Made by a program: the position numbers and the translations under genes
Notes under the pieces: model-generated
Databases searched by the model: none
Seen by the model: only the letters and a program-made list of their open reading frames with translations
Told to the model about the DNA's origin: nothing
In this document: piece by piece, positions 18,638 through 27,097 of the stretch
Numbering within the stretch: position 1 is the stretch's first letter
Layout: the number at the start of each line of letters is the position of its first letter
Assembly (NCBI RefSeq): GCF_000221045.1
Contig: NC_015856.1
Span: forward strand, 4,236,542 to 4,300,541
Direction: 5' to 3'
DNA length: 64,000 nt
Source: Collimonas fungivorans Ter331
GTDB taxonomy: Bacteria; Pseudomonadota; Gammaproteobacteria; Burkholderiales; Burkholderiaceae_D

Positions 18638-20749
18638 ATGACAATCGTGAACGACGTCGCAAGCAACCGCGAAAGCTGGCCGGACCACCTGAAACATGCC
18701 GCCGTCAGCTGGCTGGAAGGCCATGGCCAGAACCTGCTGTATGTCAGCAAGATCCTGCTGGCGACCCTGCTGGCGCTGGGCCTGTCGCTGCTGTTCGACC
18801 TGTCCAAGCCGGGCACCGCGATGGTCACCGTGATCATCGTGCTGCAGCCGCGCAGCGGCCTGGTGCTGGCCAAGGGGTTTTACCGTTTCATCGGCACCGC
18901 GGTCGGCGTCATCATGTCGATCATCCTGGCCGCCTCGTTTTCGCAGCAGCCGATCCTGTTCCTGGCGGCCGGCGCCTGCTGGCTAGCGTTCTGCACCGCC
19001 GGTTCGACCGTCTTCCGCAACTTCCAGTCGTATGCCTTCGTGCTGGCCGGCTACACCCTGGTCATCGTCGGCCTGCCGGCGGCGCTGCAGCCGGACCAGG
19101 CTTTCGACATCGCCATGACGCGCCTGAGCGAAGTGATGCTGGGCCTGCTGTGCGCCGGCGTGGTCAGCGACGTGCTGTTTCCCAAGCGCCTGTCCGACGT
19201 CCTGCTGCTGACGGTGCGCAAGCGTTTCGCCGATTTCAAGACCTTCATTGCCCTCGATGACGTAGCCCCCAGTTCCCGGCCGGCGCGCGAACGCATGGTG
19301 CTGCGCTTTATCGGCGAAGTCATTACGCTGGAAGCGCTGCGCACCTCATCGGTGTTCGAAAGCGCAACCGGCCACCTGCAAAGCTTGCAGCTGCGCCAGC
19401 TGAACAACGCCTTCATGACCGCCTCCACCACATTCCATTCGCTCGACCAGCTGTTCGGCCGCCTGCAAAACGGCGGCAAGCAAAGCACGCTGAAAGCCTT
19501 GCTGATGGAGTACCAGGCCATCGTGCGCGCCCTCTCCAGCCAGGACCGCACGCTGCTGGCGCAAGTGCGCCGAGGGCTGCCGCAGCGCCTGACAGCCCTG
19601 CGCCGCGGCCTGGCGGCGGCCCACAACAGCGCCAGCGATAGCAGCCATATCCTCGATTTCGACTCTGCCACCGAGTTGCTGGCCAGGTTCGCCGATGAGC
19701 TGCAGGTCTATGCAAGAATCCATGCCGTCGTGATCCAGGCCGACATGCACATGCCCGACGACGTCCAGCTGCCGGCGCATTATGTAGCACGCACCGACCC
19801 GACGCTGGTGGTGACCTCGGCGCTGCGGGCGGCGATCGGCTTCGGCATATCGTCGCTGTTCTGGCTCGAATCGGGCTGGGTGTCGGGCGCCGATGCGGTG
19901 GTCATGGCGACGGTCGTCAGCGCCCTGTTTGCCGCCGCGCCCTCTCCCATCAAGATCGTGCGGCAATTCATGATCGGCGGCGCGCTGGGCGGATTTTTTG
20001 GTTTCCTGTCGGCCTACTACCTGCAATCGCAAGCCGAAAATTTCACCATGCTGTGCATCGCGCTGGCGCCGTTCATCCTGATCGGCGCCTGGCTCACCAC
20101 CACCAAGAAATATTCCGGCGTCGGCACCGGCATCCTGCTTTTCTTCTTTTCCTACGCCAGCATCGGCAACAACTACCAGTTCGACATGCTGGCGCTGCTC
20201 AACGGCATGGCCGGCGGCCTGATCGGCGTCGCCGTCGCATCGGTCCTGTACCAGATCATCGATCCTTCCGACAGCCGCTGGATCAAGCGCCGCCTGGCCC
20301 GTGCCCTGCGGCGCCAGGTGGAGGAAGCCTGCGGCCGGCCGCTGCCAGGTCTGCTGGGACGTTTTGAAAGCGGCACCCGCGACCTGTTGTCGCGTTTTGC
20401 CATCACCCACTCGCTGGATAATCCGGATGACCGCGACATCATGACCTGGCTGCTGTCGGTGCTGGAAATCGGCCGCGCCGTCATCCAGCTGCGCCTGGAG
20501 ATGCTGGCCGTCGCGGACCGCCAGGCGCATGACAAAATCGCACAATGCGTACGCAGCATCGCCTACCTGTTTGCCCGCCCCAGCCAGGTCCGCCTGCGCG
20601 CCGCGCTGGATGCCGTGCTGGCGGCGATCGCGGTCTGCAGCGAGCTGCCGGCGGTGCTGGCCAACCTGCACCTGATGCGTGGCGCCATGCTGGAGCGTGT
20701 CACCGTGCTGACGCCGGCCGAAACCTCAACCAATACTTCGGAGACTTGA
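18638..20749 (+). CDS. FUSC-family inner-membrane transporter (AaeB-like)
   Basis: Inner-membrane component of an aromatic carboxylic acid / fusaric acid efflux system. The 703-residue product has the repeated FUSC architecture: a first hydrophobic bundle at about residues 35-180, a cytosolic helical region of about 200 residues, a second bundle at about 385-535 and a C-terminal cytosolic domain. It starts 12 bases after the lipoprotein gene and is followed within 3 bases by DUF1656, the AaeX equivalent. Substrate is inferred from family and not shown here. Confidence 0.9.
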   Translation: MTIVNDVASNRESWPDHLKHAAVSWLEGHGQNLLYVSKILLATLLALGLSLLFDLSKPGTAMVTVIIVLQPRSGLVLAKGFYRFIGTAVGVIMSIILAASFSQQPILFLAAGACWLAFCTAGSTVFRNFQSYAFVLAGYTLVIVGLPAALQPDQAFDIAMTRLSEVMLGLLCAGVVSDVLFPKRLSDVLLLTVRKRFADFKTFIALDDVAPSSRPARERMVLRFIGEVITLEALRTSSVFESATGHLQSLQLRQLNNAFMTASTTFHSLDQLFGRLQNGGKQSTLKALLMEYQAIVRALSSQDRTLLAQVRRGLPQRLTALRRGLAAAHNSASDSSHILDFDSATELLARFADELQVYARIHAVVIQADMHMPDDVQLPAHYVARTDPTLVVTSALRAAIGFGISSLFWLESGWVSGADAVVMATVVSALFAAAPSPIKIVRQFMIGGALGGFFGFLSAYYLQSQAENFTMLCIALAPFILIGAWLTTTKKYSGVGTGILLFFFSYASIGNNYQFDMLALLNGMAGGLIGVAVASVLYQIIDPSDSRWIKRRLARALRRQVEEACGRPLPGLLGRFESGTRDLLSRFAITHSLDNPDDRDIMTWLLSVLEIGRAVIQLRLEMLAVADRQAHDKIAQCVRSIAYLFARPSQVRLRAALDAVLAAIAVCSELPAVLANLHLMRGAMLERVTVLTPAETSTNTSET

Positions 20750-20751
20750 CC

Positions 20752-20955
20752 ATGCCGCGCGAAATCGCACTACTCGATGCGCTCATCCCGACCTTGCTGC
20801 TGGTGTTCATCGGCTGCCTGTTCCTGCAGATGGCGATCGACTGGATCTTCACCCGCCTCGGCCTGTTCCGTTATGTCTGGCATCCCAGCCTGTTCCGGAT
20901 CGCCCTGTTCTTTTGTATTTTCGGCGGCGCCGGTTTACTGTTGCACGCCGCCTGA
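20752..20955 (+). CDS. DUF1656 small membrane protein (AaeX-like)
   Basis: A 67-residue protein with two hydrophobic helices (IPTLLLVFIGCLFLQMAIDW and FRIALFFCIFGGAGLLLHAA) joined by a short loop with the conserved FTRLGLFRYVWHPSLF. DUF1656 proteins almost always sit between FUSC pumps and HlyD adaptors. The start ATG at 20752 follows GGAGACTTGACC; the frame extends upstream inside the FUSC gene, but that part is a shadow. Confidence 0.88.
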   Translation: MPREIALLDALIPTLLLVFIGCLFLQMAIDWIFTRLGLFRYVWHPSLFRIALFFCIFGGAGLLLHAA

Positions 20956-20998
20956 TTTGCCATAAAAATTCGCCGTAAAAATTTACCTTTAGGTCGAC

Positions 20999-21892
20999 AT
21001 GAAATCTTCAAGCATTATAAAAACCCTGCTGCAAGTGGCGATTACGCTGATTGTGGTGCTGATTGCCTTCCTGCTGGTGCGCGCGCTGTGGGACCGCTAC
21101 ATGAATACGCCTTGGACCCGCGACGGCCGGGTACGCGCCGACGTCATCAGCGTTGCTGCCGATGTCTCCGGCATCGTGGTGGCGGTGCCAGTGGTCGACA
21201 ACAGTTATGTACACAAAGGCGACCTGCTGATGAAGATCGACCCGGCGCGTTATGCGCTGGCGCTGGCGCAAGCCGAAGCGACGGTAGCCGAACGACGCAT
21301 CGGGCTGAGCACCAAGCAGCGCGACGCGGCACGCCGCGCCAAGCTGGACGGCGACGTGATTTCCAATGAAAACCGGGAAAATTCCAGCGCCGACGCCTCC
21401 GCCGCCCAGGCCCAGTACCAGGCCGCCCTGGCAGCGCGCGACAGCGCCAGGCTGAACCTGGACCGCACCGAAATCCGCGCTACCGTAGACGGCTGGATCA
21501 CCAACCTCAATGTGCATGCCGGCGATTTCGCCCAGGCCGGCACGCCCAAGCTGGCGGTGATCGACGCCAATTCGTTCTGGGTGTACGGTTATTTCGAAGA
21601 AAACAAGCTGCCCTTGATGAAGGTCGGCGACGCCGTCGACATGCGCCTGCTCGGCAGCGAGCAACTGATCAACGGCCATATCGACAGCATTTCGCGCGGC
21701 ATTACCGATCGCGACAATGCGCTGGGCAGCTACGGCCTGGCGAACGTGAATCCCAGCTTCAACTGGGTCCGGCTGGCGCAGCGCGTGCCGGTGCGCATCC
21801 ATATCGACAAGGTGCCGGACGGCATCACGCTGGCGGCCGGCATGACTTGCACAGTGATCGTCAAACCCGGCGAGCCAAAGCCGCAAAAATGA
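20999..21892 (+). CDS. HlyD/AaeA-family periplasmic adaptor
   Basis: Membrane fusion protein linking the FUSC pump to the outer-membrane channel. The 297-residue product has one N-terminal membrane anchor (VAITLIVVLIAFLLVRALW), a biotinyl-lipoyl-like hairpin (TRDGRVRADVISVAADVSGIV ... VVDNSYVHKGDLLMKIDP), a short coiled-coil region and the second half-lipoyl (IRATVDGWITNLNVHAGDF). Last gene of the efflux operon; no local LysR/TetR regulator is present. Confidence 0.92.
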   Translation: MKSSSIIKTLLQVAITLIVVLIAFLLVRALWDRYMNTPWTRDGRVRADVISVAADVSGIVVAVPVVDNSYVHKGDLLMKIDPARYALALAQAEATVAERRIGLSTKQRDAARRAKLDGDVISNENRENSSADASAAQAQYQAALAARDSARLNLDRTEIRATVDGWITNLNVHAGDFAQAGTPKLAVIDANSFWVYGYFEENKLPLMKVGDAVDMRLLGSEQLINGHIDSISRGITDRDNALGSYGLANVNPSFNWVRLAQRVPVRIHIDKVPDGITLAAGMTCTVIVKPGEPKPQK

Positions 21893-21933
21893 CTGGCGGC
21901 CGCTTCCTGTCCTAATCCGCCCGCATCTAGGGC

Positions 21934-22005
21934 GTAGGGTGGGCAGGTTTTTCTGCCCACGCTGAATTGGCGCGCTCCCGCGTGGGCACAGGGTGCCCAC
22001 CCTAC
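21934..22005. repeat. 72-bp copy of the GTAGGGTGGGCA palindromic element
   Basis: Left end GTAGGGTGGGCAG...CTGCCCACGC and right end GCGTGGGCAC...GTGCCCACCCTAC form inverted termini like the element at 704-823, but with a shorter core. It lies in the gap after the efflux operon. Confidence 0.8.
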
Positions 22006-22024
22006 CAGTTCGTACAAATAAAAA

Positions 22025-22054
22025 AATGCCGTTCAGGTTTCACTGAACGGCATT
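22025..22054 (-). terminator. Terminator-like hairpin, U-tract on the minus strand
   Basis: Perfect 12-bp arms AATGCCGTTCAG / CTGAACGGCATT with a 6-base loop. The run of A bases lies on its left, so the U-tract exists only for minus-strand transcription, although both flanking genes are on the plus strand. Confidence 0.55.
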
Positions 22055-22273
22055 ACCGCTATGCGCGATTTGTTTCCTGGGAAAAATCCCTGCAACAAGC
22101 AAGGATATTTGACTTAAAATCAATAACAATCATCTGCAATGAAAACTGCTGCGGCAAATCCGGTCGGAAGCTGCTTTGCCGTTGCTTCTGTCTTGAAGGT
22201 TTGCCGGCCGCCGGATCGCCGGCCGCCGCAACCGCATAAAACCAGGATATCCATATCCACCTTCAGGAGGCAC

Positions 22274-23980
22274 ATGAGCGCTGCACCATCACAACATGCC
22301 GACCTGAATCCGCCGCCGGCCGCCAAACGCGCGTACCTGGCGGACCTGGTAGCCGGGCTGTCGATCGCCGGCCTGCTGCTGCCGGAGGCGGTCGCCTATT
22401 CCAGCATCGCCAACCTGCCGCCGCAGACCGGGGTGATCGCCTTGTTCGCCGGCCTGCTATGCTACGGCCTGTTTGGCAGCAGCCGCTTTGCCATCGTCTC
22501 CGCCACCTCTTCCTCGGCCGCGGTGCTGGCGGCGGCCACGGCATCCATGGCAAACGGGGACACCGGCCTGCGCATGACGCTGGCAATCGGGCTGGTGATG
22601 GTTACCGGGCTGTTTTTCCTGCTGGCCGGGCTGGCGCGGCTGGGCGGCATCACCGATTTCATCGCCAAGCCGGTATTGCGAGGTTTCGCATTCGGCCTGG
22701 CGCTGGTCATCATTCTCAAGCAGTTCGCCGGCGTGGTCGGGGTCCATCCGCTACACAACGACATGACCCGCTTCATCCCCGAGCTGGCGGTGCAGATCGG
22801 CAGCTGGAACTGGATCAGCGTCGCCGTGATGGCGGCGGCGCTGGCGTTGCTGTATCTGTTTGCACGCCTGCGTCGGCTGCCGGGCGCGCTGCTGGTGATC
22901 GTCATCGGCGTCGCCGCCGGCCAATGGCTGCACCTGACCCAGTATGGCGTCGGCCTGGTCGGCAGCATCCACCTGCAGCTGGCGACGCCGGCGCTGCCGC
23001 TGCTGTCGCGCGCTGACTGGCTGCGCCTGGGCGAGCTGGGTTTCGCCATGGGCATGATCCTGTATGCCGAATCGTATGGCGCCATCCGCAGCTTCGCCAT
23101 CAAGCATGGCGACCCGGTGGCGCCCAACCGCGACCTGCTGGCGCTGGGCGCATCCAACCTGCTGTCCGGCCTGTTCCACGGCATGCCGGTCGGCGCCGGT
23201 TATTCCGCCACTTCCGCCAACGAAGCCGCCGGCGCCACCTCGCGCCTGTCGGGCTGGGTGGCGGCGCTGGTGATGCTGGCGATTGTCCTGACCTTGCTGC
23301 CGGCGATTGCCCTGACGCCGGAACCGGTGCTGGCGGCAATCGTGATACACGCCGTCGGCCATACCCTCAATCCGGCCATCTTCCGCCCTTACTTCCTGTG
23401 GCGCCGCGATCGCCTGGTGGTGATCGCTTCCGTCATCGCCGTGCTGCTGCTGGGCGTGCTGGACGGCTTGCTGGCCTCGATCGCGATCAGCCTGCTGATG
23501 ATGCTGCGCCAGTTTTCAGAATCGACCATCTCGGTGCTGGGCCAGCTCGGACAAGGCCACGACTATGTCAACCTGCGTACCCACCCGGAAGCGCAGGCGG
23601 TGCCCGGGGTCATGATCCTGCGCCCGAACGAACCGCTGTTTTTCGCCAACGCCGAGCGCATCCTGGGCCAGGCGCGCCAGAACATCTTGACGGCGGCAGC
23701 GCCGGTGCATACCGTGATCCTCAGCCTGGAAGAATCGCCCGACCTGGACAGCTCCAGCCTGGAAGGCTTGCATGACTTTTTCGTTTTCGCCGGCAGCCGC
23801 GGCTTGCGCCTGTTGCTGGCGCGCCTCAAGGATCCGGTCTACGACATCATGAAAAATGCAGTCGCCCCCGGCTTTCCACTGGCGTCCCTGAGCGCGCTGA
23901 GCGTAGCGGAAGCGGTGCACCTGGCGCGAGCCGCCCAGCAGGCTGCCAACCAAACTATCGAAACACGACCCGGAGAATGA
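22274..23980 (+). CDS. SulP-family anion transporter with STAS domain
   Basis: Inner-membrane anion (sulfate/bicarbonate class) transporter. From the ATG at 22274 (SD CAGGAGG) the 568-residue protein has the SulP opening ADLVAGLSIAGLLLPEAVAYSSIANLPPQTG, about 11-14 membrane helices, the SPGxSATSANEAAG-like segment GAGYSATSANEAAGATSRLSG, and a C-terminal STAS domain from about residue 440 (NLRTHPEAQAVPGVMILRPNEPLFFANAE). The longer frame from 22139 adds an unlikely Cys/Arg-rich leader. The stop is 3 bases from the next start (and within the GGAG of its ribosome site), so the two are coupled. Confidence 0.9.
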   Translation: MSAAPSQHADLNPPPAAKRAYLADLVAGLSIAGLLLPEAVAYSSIANLPPQTGVIALFAGLLCYGLFGSSRFAIVSATSSSAAVLAAATASMANGDTGLRMTLAIGLVMVTGLFFLLAGLARLGGITDFIAKPVLRGFAFGLALVIILKQFAGVVGVHPLHNDMTRFIPELAVQIGSWNWISVAVMAAALALLYLFARLRRLPGALLVIVIGVAAGQWLHLTQYGVGLVGSIHLQLATPALPLLSRADWLRLGELGFAMGMILYAESYGAIRSFAIKHGDPVAPNRDLLALGASNLLSGLFHGMPVGAGYSATSANEAAGATSRLSGWVAALVMLAIVLTLLPAIALTPEPVLAAIVIHAVGHTLNPAIFRPYFLWRRDRLVVIASVIAVLLLGVLDGLLASIAISLLMMLRQFSESTISVLGQLGQGHDYVNLRTHPEAQAVPGVMILRPNEPLFFANAERILGQARQNILTAAAPVHTVILSLEESPDLDSSSLEGLHDFFVFAGSRGLRLLLARLKDPVYDIMKNAVAPGFPLASLSALSVAEAVHLARAAQQAANQTIETRPGE

Positions 23981-23982
23981 CC

Positions 23983-24984
23983 ATGCGTGCATGCTGGAAA
24001 ACATTGGCGGCCTCGCTGTGCGCCGCATTGACGATCACTGCCGCGGCGGCAGCGGATGCGGCAGAGATTGCCTTTTCCTCTCAGCGCGATTTCACCGAAA
24101 TCAGCCTGACCATCAAGGATACCTATAACGCCAACCCGGATTCGGTTGCGCTGGAAATCACGCTCAGCCAGGATGCCCAGCAGCGCATGGCCGCGGCCAG
24201 CGGCGCCGCGCTGGAGCAGGACCTGACCGTGCTCATCGATGGCAAGGCGGTCAGCACTTCGCATGTGCAAAGCGTGGTCGATACGCCGCAATTGCGGGTG
24301 GCCATGTCGAGGCAGGCTGCCATGGATCTGTTGCCGGCCCTGCTCGGCATGAATGCCGCGGCAAATCCGCAAGGCGGACCGGCGGCGCCGGTGGTGCTGG
24401 CGGCGCCCGCAGCGGCCGATACCCATGCGCCCCTGCTCGCTGCCGCGCCATATGTGGTCCAGGCTCATGAGGTGACGCCGCCGTCGGTTGCGGAATCGCC
24501 GGCAGAAGCCGCGCCGATGCTGGCGCCCACGGCGCAAGAAGCGGTCCTGGCGGCGGGCGCGCCGCCGGATCTTGCAACGCCTCCCGCGCCAGATCCGGCG
24601 CCGGCGGATGCCGTGCCGGCACTGCCGCCTCCTCCGCCGCCACCGCTGGCGATCCCTTCATGGGCGCTGGGAGCCTGGCTGCCGACCAGCGCCACCGCTT
24701 CGCCCTATGCCGACATCAACCAGGGCGACCCGGTGGCGATCTACGCCAACGCCGTCGACGCCATCAACTGCAACCGCGCCAGGCTGTCGATACTGGACAG
24801 CAGCAATGCACGGGTGCGATTGCAGCTGGCCCCGGACAGCCAGTGCGTGATCTCCGGCGTGCCGGTCGACCGGCTGCAGCTTTCGCCGGCGCTGGAACCC
24901 GGCAAGATCGCGATTTCACTTTATAGCCGGCAAGACGACATGAACGGACCGCCATCCAAAGAGAGCATTTATCGCCGCAGATAA
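23983..24984 (+). CDS. Secreted protein with SecDF-P1-head-like domain and Pro/Ala linker
   Basis: A 333-residue exported protein I do not recognise as a named family. It has a signal peptide ending near AAAAADAAE; residues of about 25-110 resemble the periplasmic P1-head subdomain of SecD (VALEITLSQDAQQRMA then LEQDLTVLIDGKAVSTSHVQS and a residue run like NFTxxEAxxLAxxL). A Pro/Ala-rich linker of about 110 residues follows, with eight consecutive prolines, then a C-terminal domain of about 100 residues with two cysteines. There are no membrane helices beyond the signal, so this is not SecD itself. The start at 23983 has GGAG at 7-base spacing; an ATG at 23977 overlaps the SulP stop. Confidence 0.6.
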   Translation: MRACWKTLAASLCAALTITAAAAADAAEIAFSSQRDFTEISLTIKDTYNANPDSVALEITLSQDAQQRMAAASGAALEQDLTVLIDGKAVSTSHVQSVVDTPQLRVAMSRQAAMDLLPALLGMNAAANPQGGPAAPVVLAAPAAADTHAPLLAAAPYVVQAHEVTPPSVAESPAEAAPMLAPTAQEAVLAAGAPPDLATPPAPDPAPADAVPALPPPPPPPLAIPSWALGAWLPTSATASPYADINQGDPVAIYANAVDAINCNRARLSILDSSNARVRLQLAPDSQCVISGVPVDRLQLSPALEPGKIAISLYSRQDDMNGPPSKESIYRRR

Positions 24985-25006
24985 GCGGGCTGCCGGGTGG
25001 CCCAGC

Positions 25007-25043
25007 AAACGCCGTTGCGCGCGGGCACGCGGCAACGGCGTTT
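25007..25043 (+). terminator. Stem-loop after the SulP operon
   Basis: Perfect 12-bp arms AAACGCCGTTGC / GCAACGGCGTTT with a 13-base GC-rich loop, 22 bases after the stop. The U-tract is short (TTTAAGAATTT). Confidence 0.65.
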
Positions 25044-25214
25044 AAGAATTTCCGATACTATAGCGGATCGATTGGCAAATTAGCAGAATGACATCGCGTA
25101 CCTGAAACTCATTGCAGCTTTACGAGTCTCAGCCAGGCGGGTGACAGTCATGTGAAATACCACGGTGCTGTAGCGTCTCCGGACTTCTGATCAATCTATT
25201 CACGGCCAATATTT

Positions 25215-25739
25215 ATGCAACGCTACACAACCCCCGCCATTGTGCTGCACTGGCTGGTCGCCATCCTTATCGTCGCCACCTTTGCCCTCGGCCTGACCAT
25301 GGTCGATATCCCGGGCCTGACGCCCACCAAGCTGAAATATTTTTCCTGGCACAAATGGCTGGGCGTGACCGTGCTGGGGCTGGCCTGCGTGCGCCTGCTG
25401 TGGCGCAAGACGCAAGGCGCGCCGCCTTATCCGGACAGCATGCAGCCATGGCAGCAGCGCGCCGCGCACGGCCTGCACATCCTCTTGTATATCCTGATTT
25501 TTGCGGTGCCGATCTCGGGCTATTTCTACAGCCTGGCCGCCGGCGTGCCGGTGACCTATCTCGGCCTGTTTCCGATGCCGGTGCTGATAGCGCCGAATCC
25601 GGACCTGAAACCGGTCCTGAAACTGGTCCATTACACACTCAACATGATCATGCTGGGCGCGGTTTCCCTGCATGTGCTGGCGGCGCTCAAACACCATTTC
25701 ATCGATCGCGACGGCGTGCTGAAACGCATGCTGCCTTGA
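25215..25739 (+). CDS. Cytochrome b561 family protein
   Basis: A 174-residue di-haem b inner-membrane protein of the bacterial b561 type (CybB/YodB), proposed to move electrons from quinol to periplasmic partners. It has four hydrophobic helices with helix-embedded histidines: AIVLHWLVAILIV, YFSWHKWLGVTVL, QRAAHGLHILLYILIF and LVHYTLNMIMLGAVSLHVLAALKHHF, giving the expected haem ligand set. It is followed by two YceI-family genes, a frequent partnership. Confidence 0.92.
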   Translation: MQRYTTPAIVLHWLVAILIVATFALGLTMVDIPGLTPTKLKYFSWHKWLGVTVLGLACVRLLWRKTQGAPPYPDSMQPWQQRAAHGLHILLYILIFAVPISGYFYSLAAGVPVTYLGLFPMPVLIAPNPDLKPVLKLVHYTLNMIMLGAVSLHVLAALKHHFIDRDGVLKRMLP

Positions 25740-25768
25740 ACATACCTATCCATCACAAGGAATACTCC

Positions 25769-26341
25769 ATGACACATTTTCTGTTGCGCACCACTGCCCT
25801 CGGCCTGCTCGCCCTCGGCGCCGCCCTGCCGGCCATCGCCACTCCCCTGAAACCCGACCTCGCCAAGAGCAACGTCACCATCGTGTTCAAGCAGATGAAC
25901 GTACCGGTGGAAGCCAAGTTCAAGCAGTTCACGGCGCAGATCGATTTCGACAGCGCTCAGCCTGCAGCCGCCAAAGCCAGCGTCGACATCGCCATCCCGA
26001 GCTTCGACCTGGGCGATCCTGAATACAATAAAGAAGTGCTGAAGAAAGAATGGTTCAACGCTGCCCAGTTCGCCAAGGCCAGTTTTGTCGCCAGCTCGAT
26101 CAAAGCCAGCGCAGGCGCGCCGGCCGGCAGCAAATACGACGTCGCCGGCAAGCTGACCATCAAGGGCAAGACCACCGATGTCAGCTTCCCGCTGAGCGTC
26201 AAGAAAGAAGGCGGCGCCCAAGTCTTCGACGGCAGCCTGCCGATCAAGCGCCTCACCTACAATATCGGTGAAGGCGAGTGGAAAGACACCAGCATGGTAG
26301 CTGACGAAATCGTCATCAAGTTTCACCTCGTAGCAAACTAA
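25769..26341 (+). CDS. YceI-family periplasmic protein (first copy)
   Basis: A 190-residue exported lipocalin-like protein; YceI folds bind isoprenoid lipids such as polyisoprenoids or quinones. Signal peptide MTHFLLRTTALGLLALGAALPAIA, then the YceI core with SNVTIVFKQMNVPVEAKFKQFTAQIDFD, SFDLGDPEYNKEVLKKEWFNAAQFAKASF and LTIKGKTTDVSFPLSV. It is the divergent member of the pair: the usual DPxHS start is replaced by DLAKSNV. It starts 29 bases after cytochrome b561. Confidence 0.9.
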   Translation: MTHFLLRTTALGLLALGAALPAIATPLKPDLAKSNVTIVFKQMNVPVEAKFKQFTAQIDFDSAQPAAAKASVDIAIPSFDLGDPEYNKEVLKKEWFNAAQFAKASFVASSIKASAGAPAGSKYDVAGKLTIKGKTTDVSFPLSVKKEGGAQVFDGSLPIKRLTYNIGEGEWKDTSMVADEIVIKFHLVAN

Positions 26342-26377
26342 CAGCGTATTTTTCTCTCATCCAAAGGGTAATCAATA

Positions 26378-26950
26378 ATGAAACTGAAACTCATCATCGC
26401 CTCTTTGCTGGCGGCCAGCGCAGCCAGTGCATTCGCCGCGGCCGACACTTACACCATCGACCCCAACCATACTTACCCGAGCTTCACCGCCGACCACATG
26501 GGCATCTCCTTCTGGCGCGGGAAATTCGAAAAGACCAGCGGCAGCGTGACGCTGGACCGGGCCGCCAAGACCGGTTCCGTCGATATCCGCATCGATGCAA
26601 GCTCGCTCGATTTCGGCCATGCCAAGATGAACGAACATGCATCCGGCCCTGACATATTCGACGTCAAGAAATACCCTGACGTCACCTACAAAGGCACTTC
26701 GGTCAAATTTGACGGCGACAAGCCGGTCGCGGTCGACGGCGAACTGACCCTGCACGGCGTCACCAAGCCGGTCACGCTGACCATCAATTCGTTCAAGTGC
26801 ATCCAGCATCCGATGCTGAAACGCGAAGTCTGCGGCGCCGATGCAAGCGCCTCCTTCAACCGCAGCGACTTCGGCATCACCTACGGCTTGCCGATGTTCT
26901 CGCCGGAAGTGAAGCTGGCGATCCAGGTCGAAGGCATCAAGACCAACTGA
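26378..26950 (+). CDS. YceI-family periplasmic protein (second copy)
   Basis: Also 190 residues, with signal peptide ending SAASAFA and a canonical YceI core: [60 protein letters not shown] and [19 protein letters not shown]. Two cysteines in the [33 protein letters not shown] segment could form a disulphide. It sits 36 bases after the first copy and is closed by a strong terminator, so b561-yceI-yceI forms one transcription unit. Confidence 0.92.
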   Translation: MKLKLIIASLLAASAASAFAAADTYTIDPNHTYPSFTADHMGISFWRGKFEKTSGSVTLDRAAKTGSVDIRIDASSLDFGHAKMNEHASGPDIFDVKKYPDVTYKGTSVKFDGDKPVAVDGELTLHGVTKPVTLTINSFKCIQHPMLKREVCGADASASFNRSDFGITYGLPMFSPEVKLAIQVEGIKTN

Positions 26951-26976
26951 TCCGGTTACAGCCTGTAGCTGGCATG

Positions 26977-27009
26977 AAGCCGAGCGGCATGTCGCCGCTC
27001 GGCTTTTTT
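26977..27009 (+). terminator. Rho-independent terminator of the b561-YceI unit
   Basis: Perfect 12-bp arms AAGCCGAGCGGC / GCCGCTCGGCTT with a 5-base loop, followed by TTTTTT. Confidence 0.9.
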
Positions 27010-27097
27010 CATTTCCGGGCCAGAAACGGCAATTCATCGTCATGTAACACAGGCCCGATAAAATCCTGGCTTCGCTTTCCATTTCGCGGAGCAAGCC

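Noticed and set aside
25355-25768. In-frame extension upstream of the first YceI protein
   Set aside because: It overlaps cytochrome b561 in another frame and lacks sense; the signal peptide begins at 25769.
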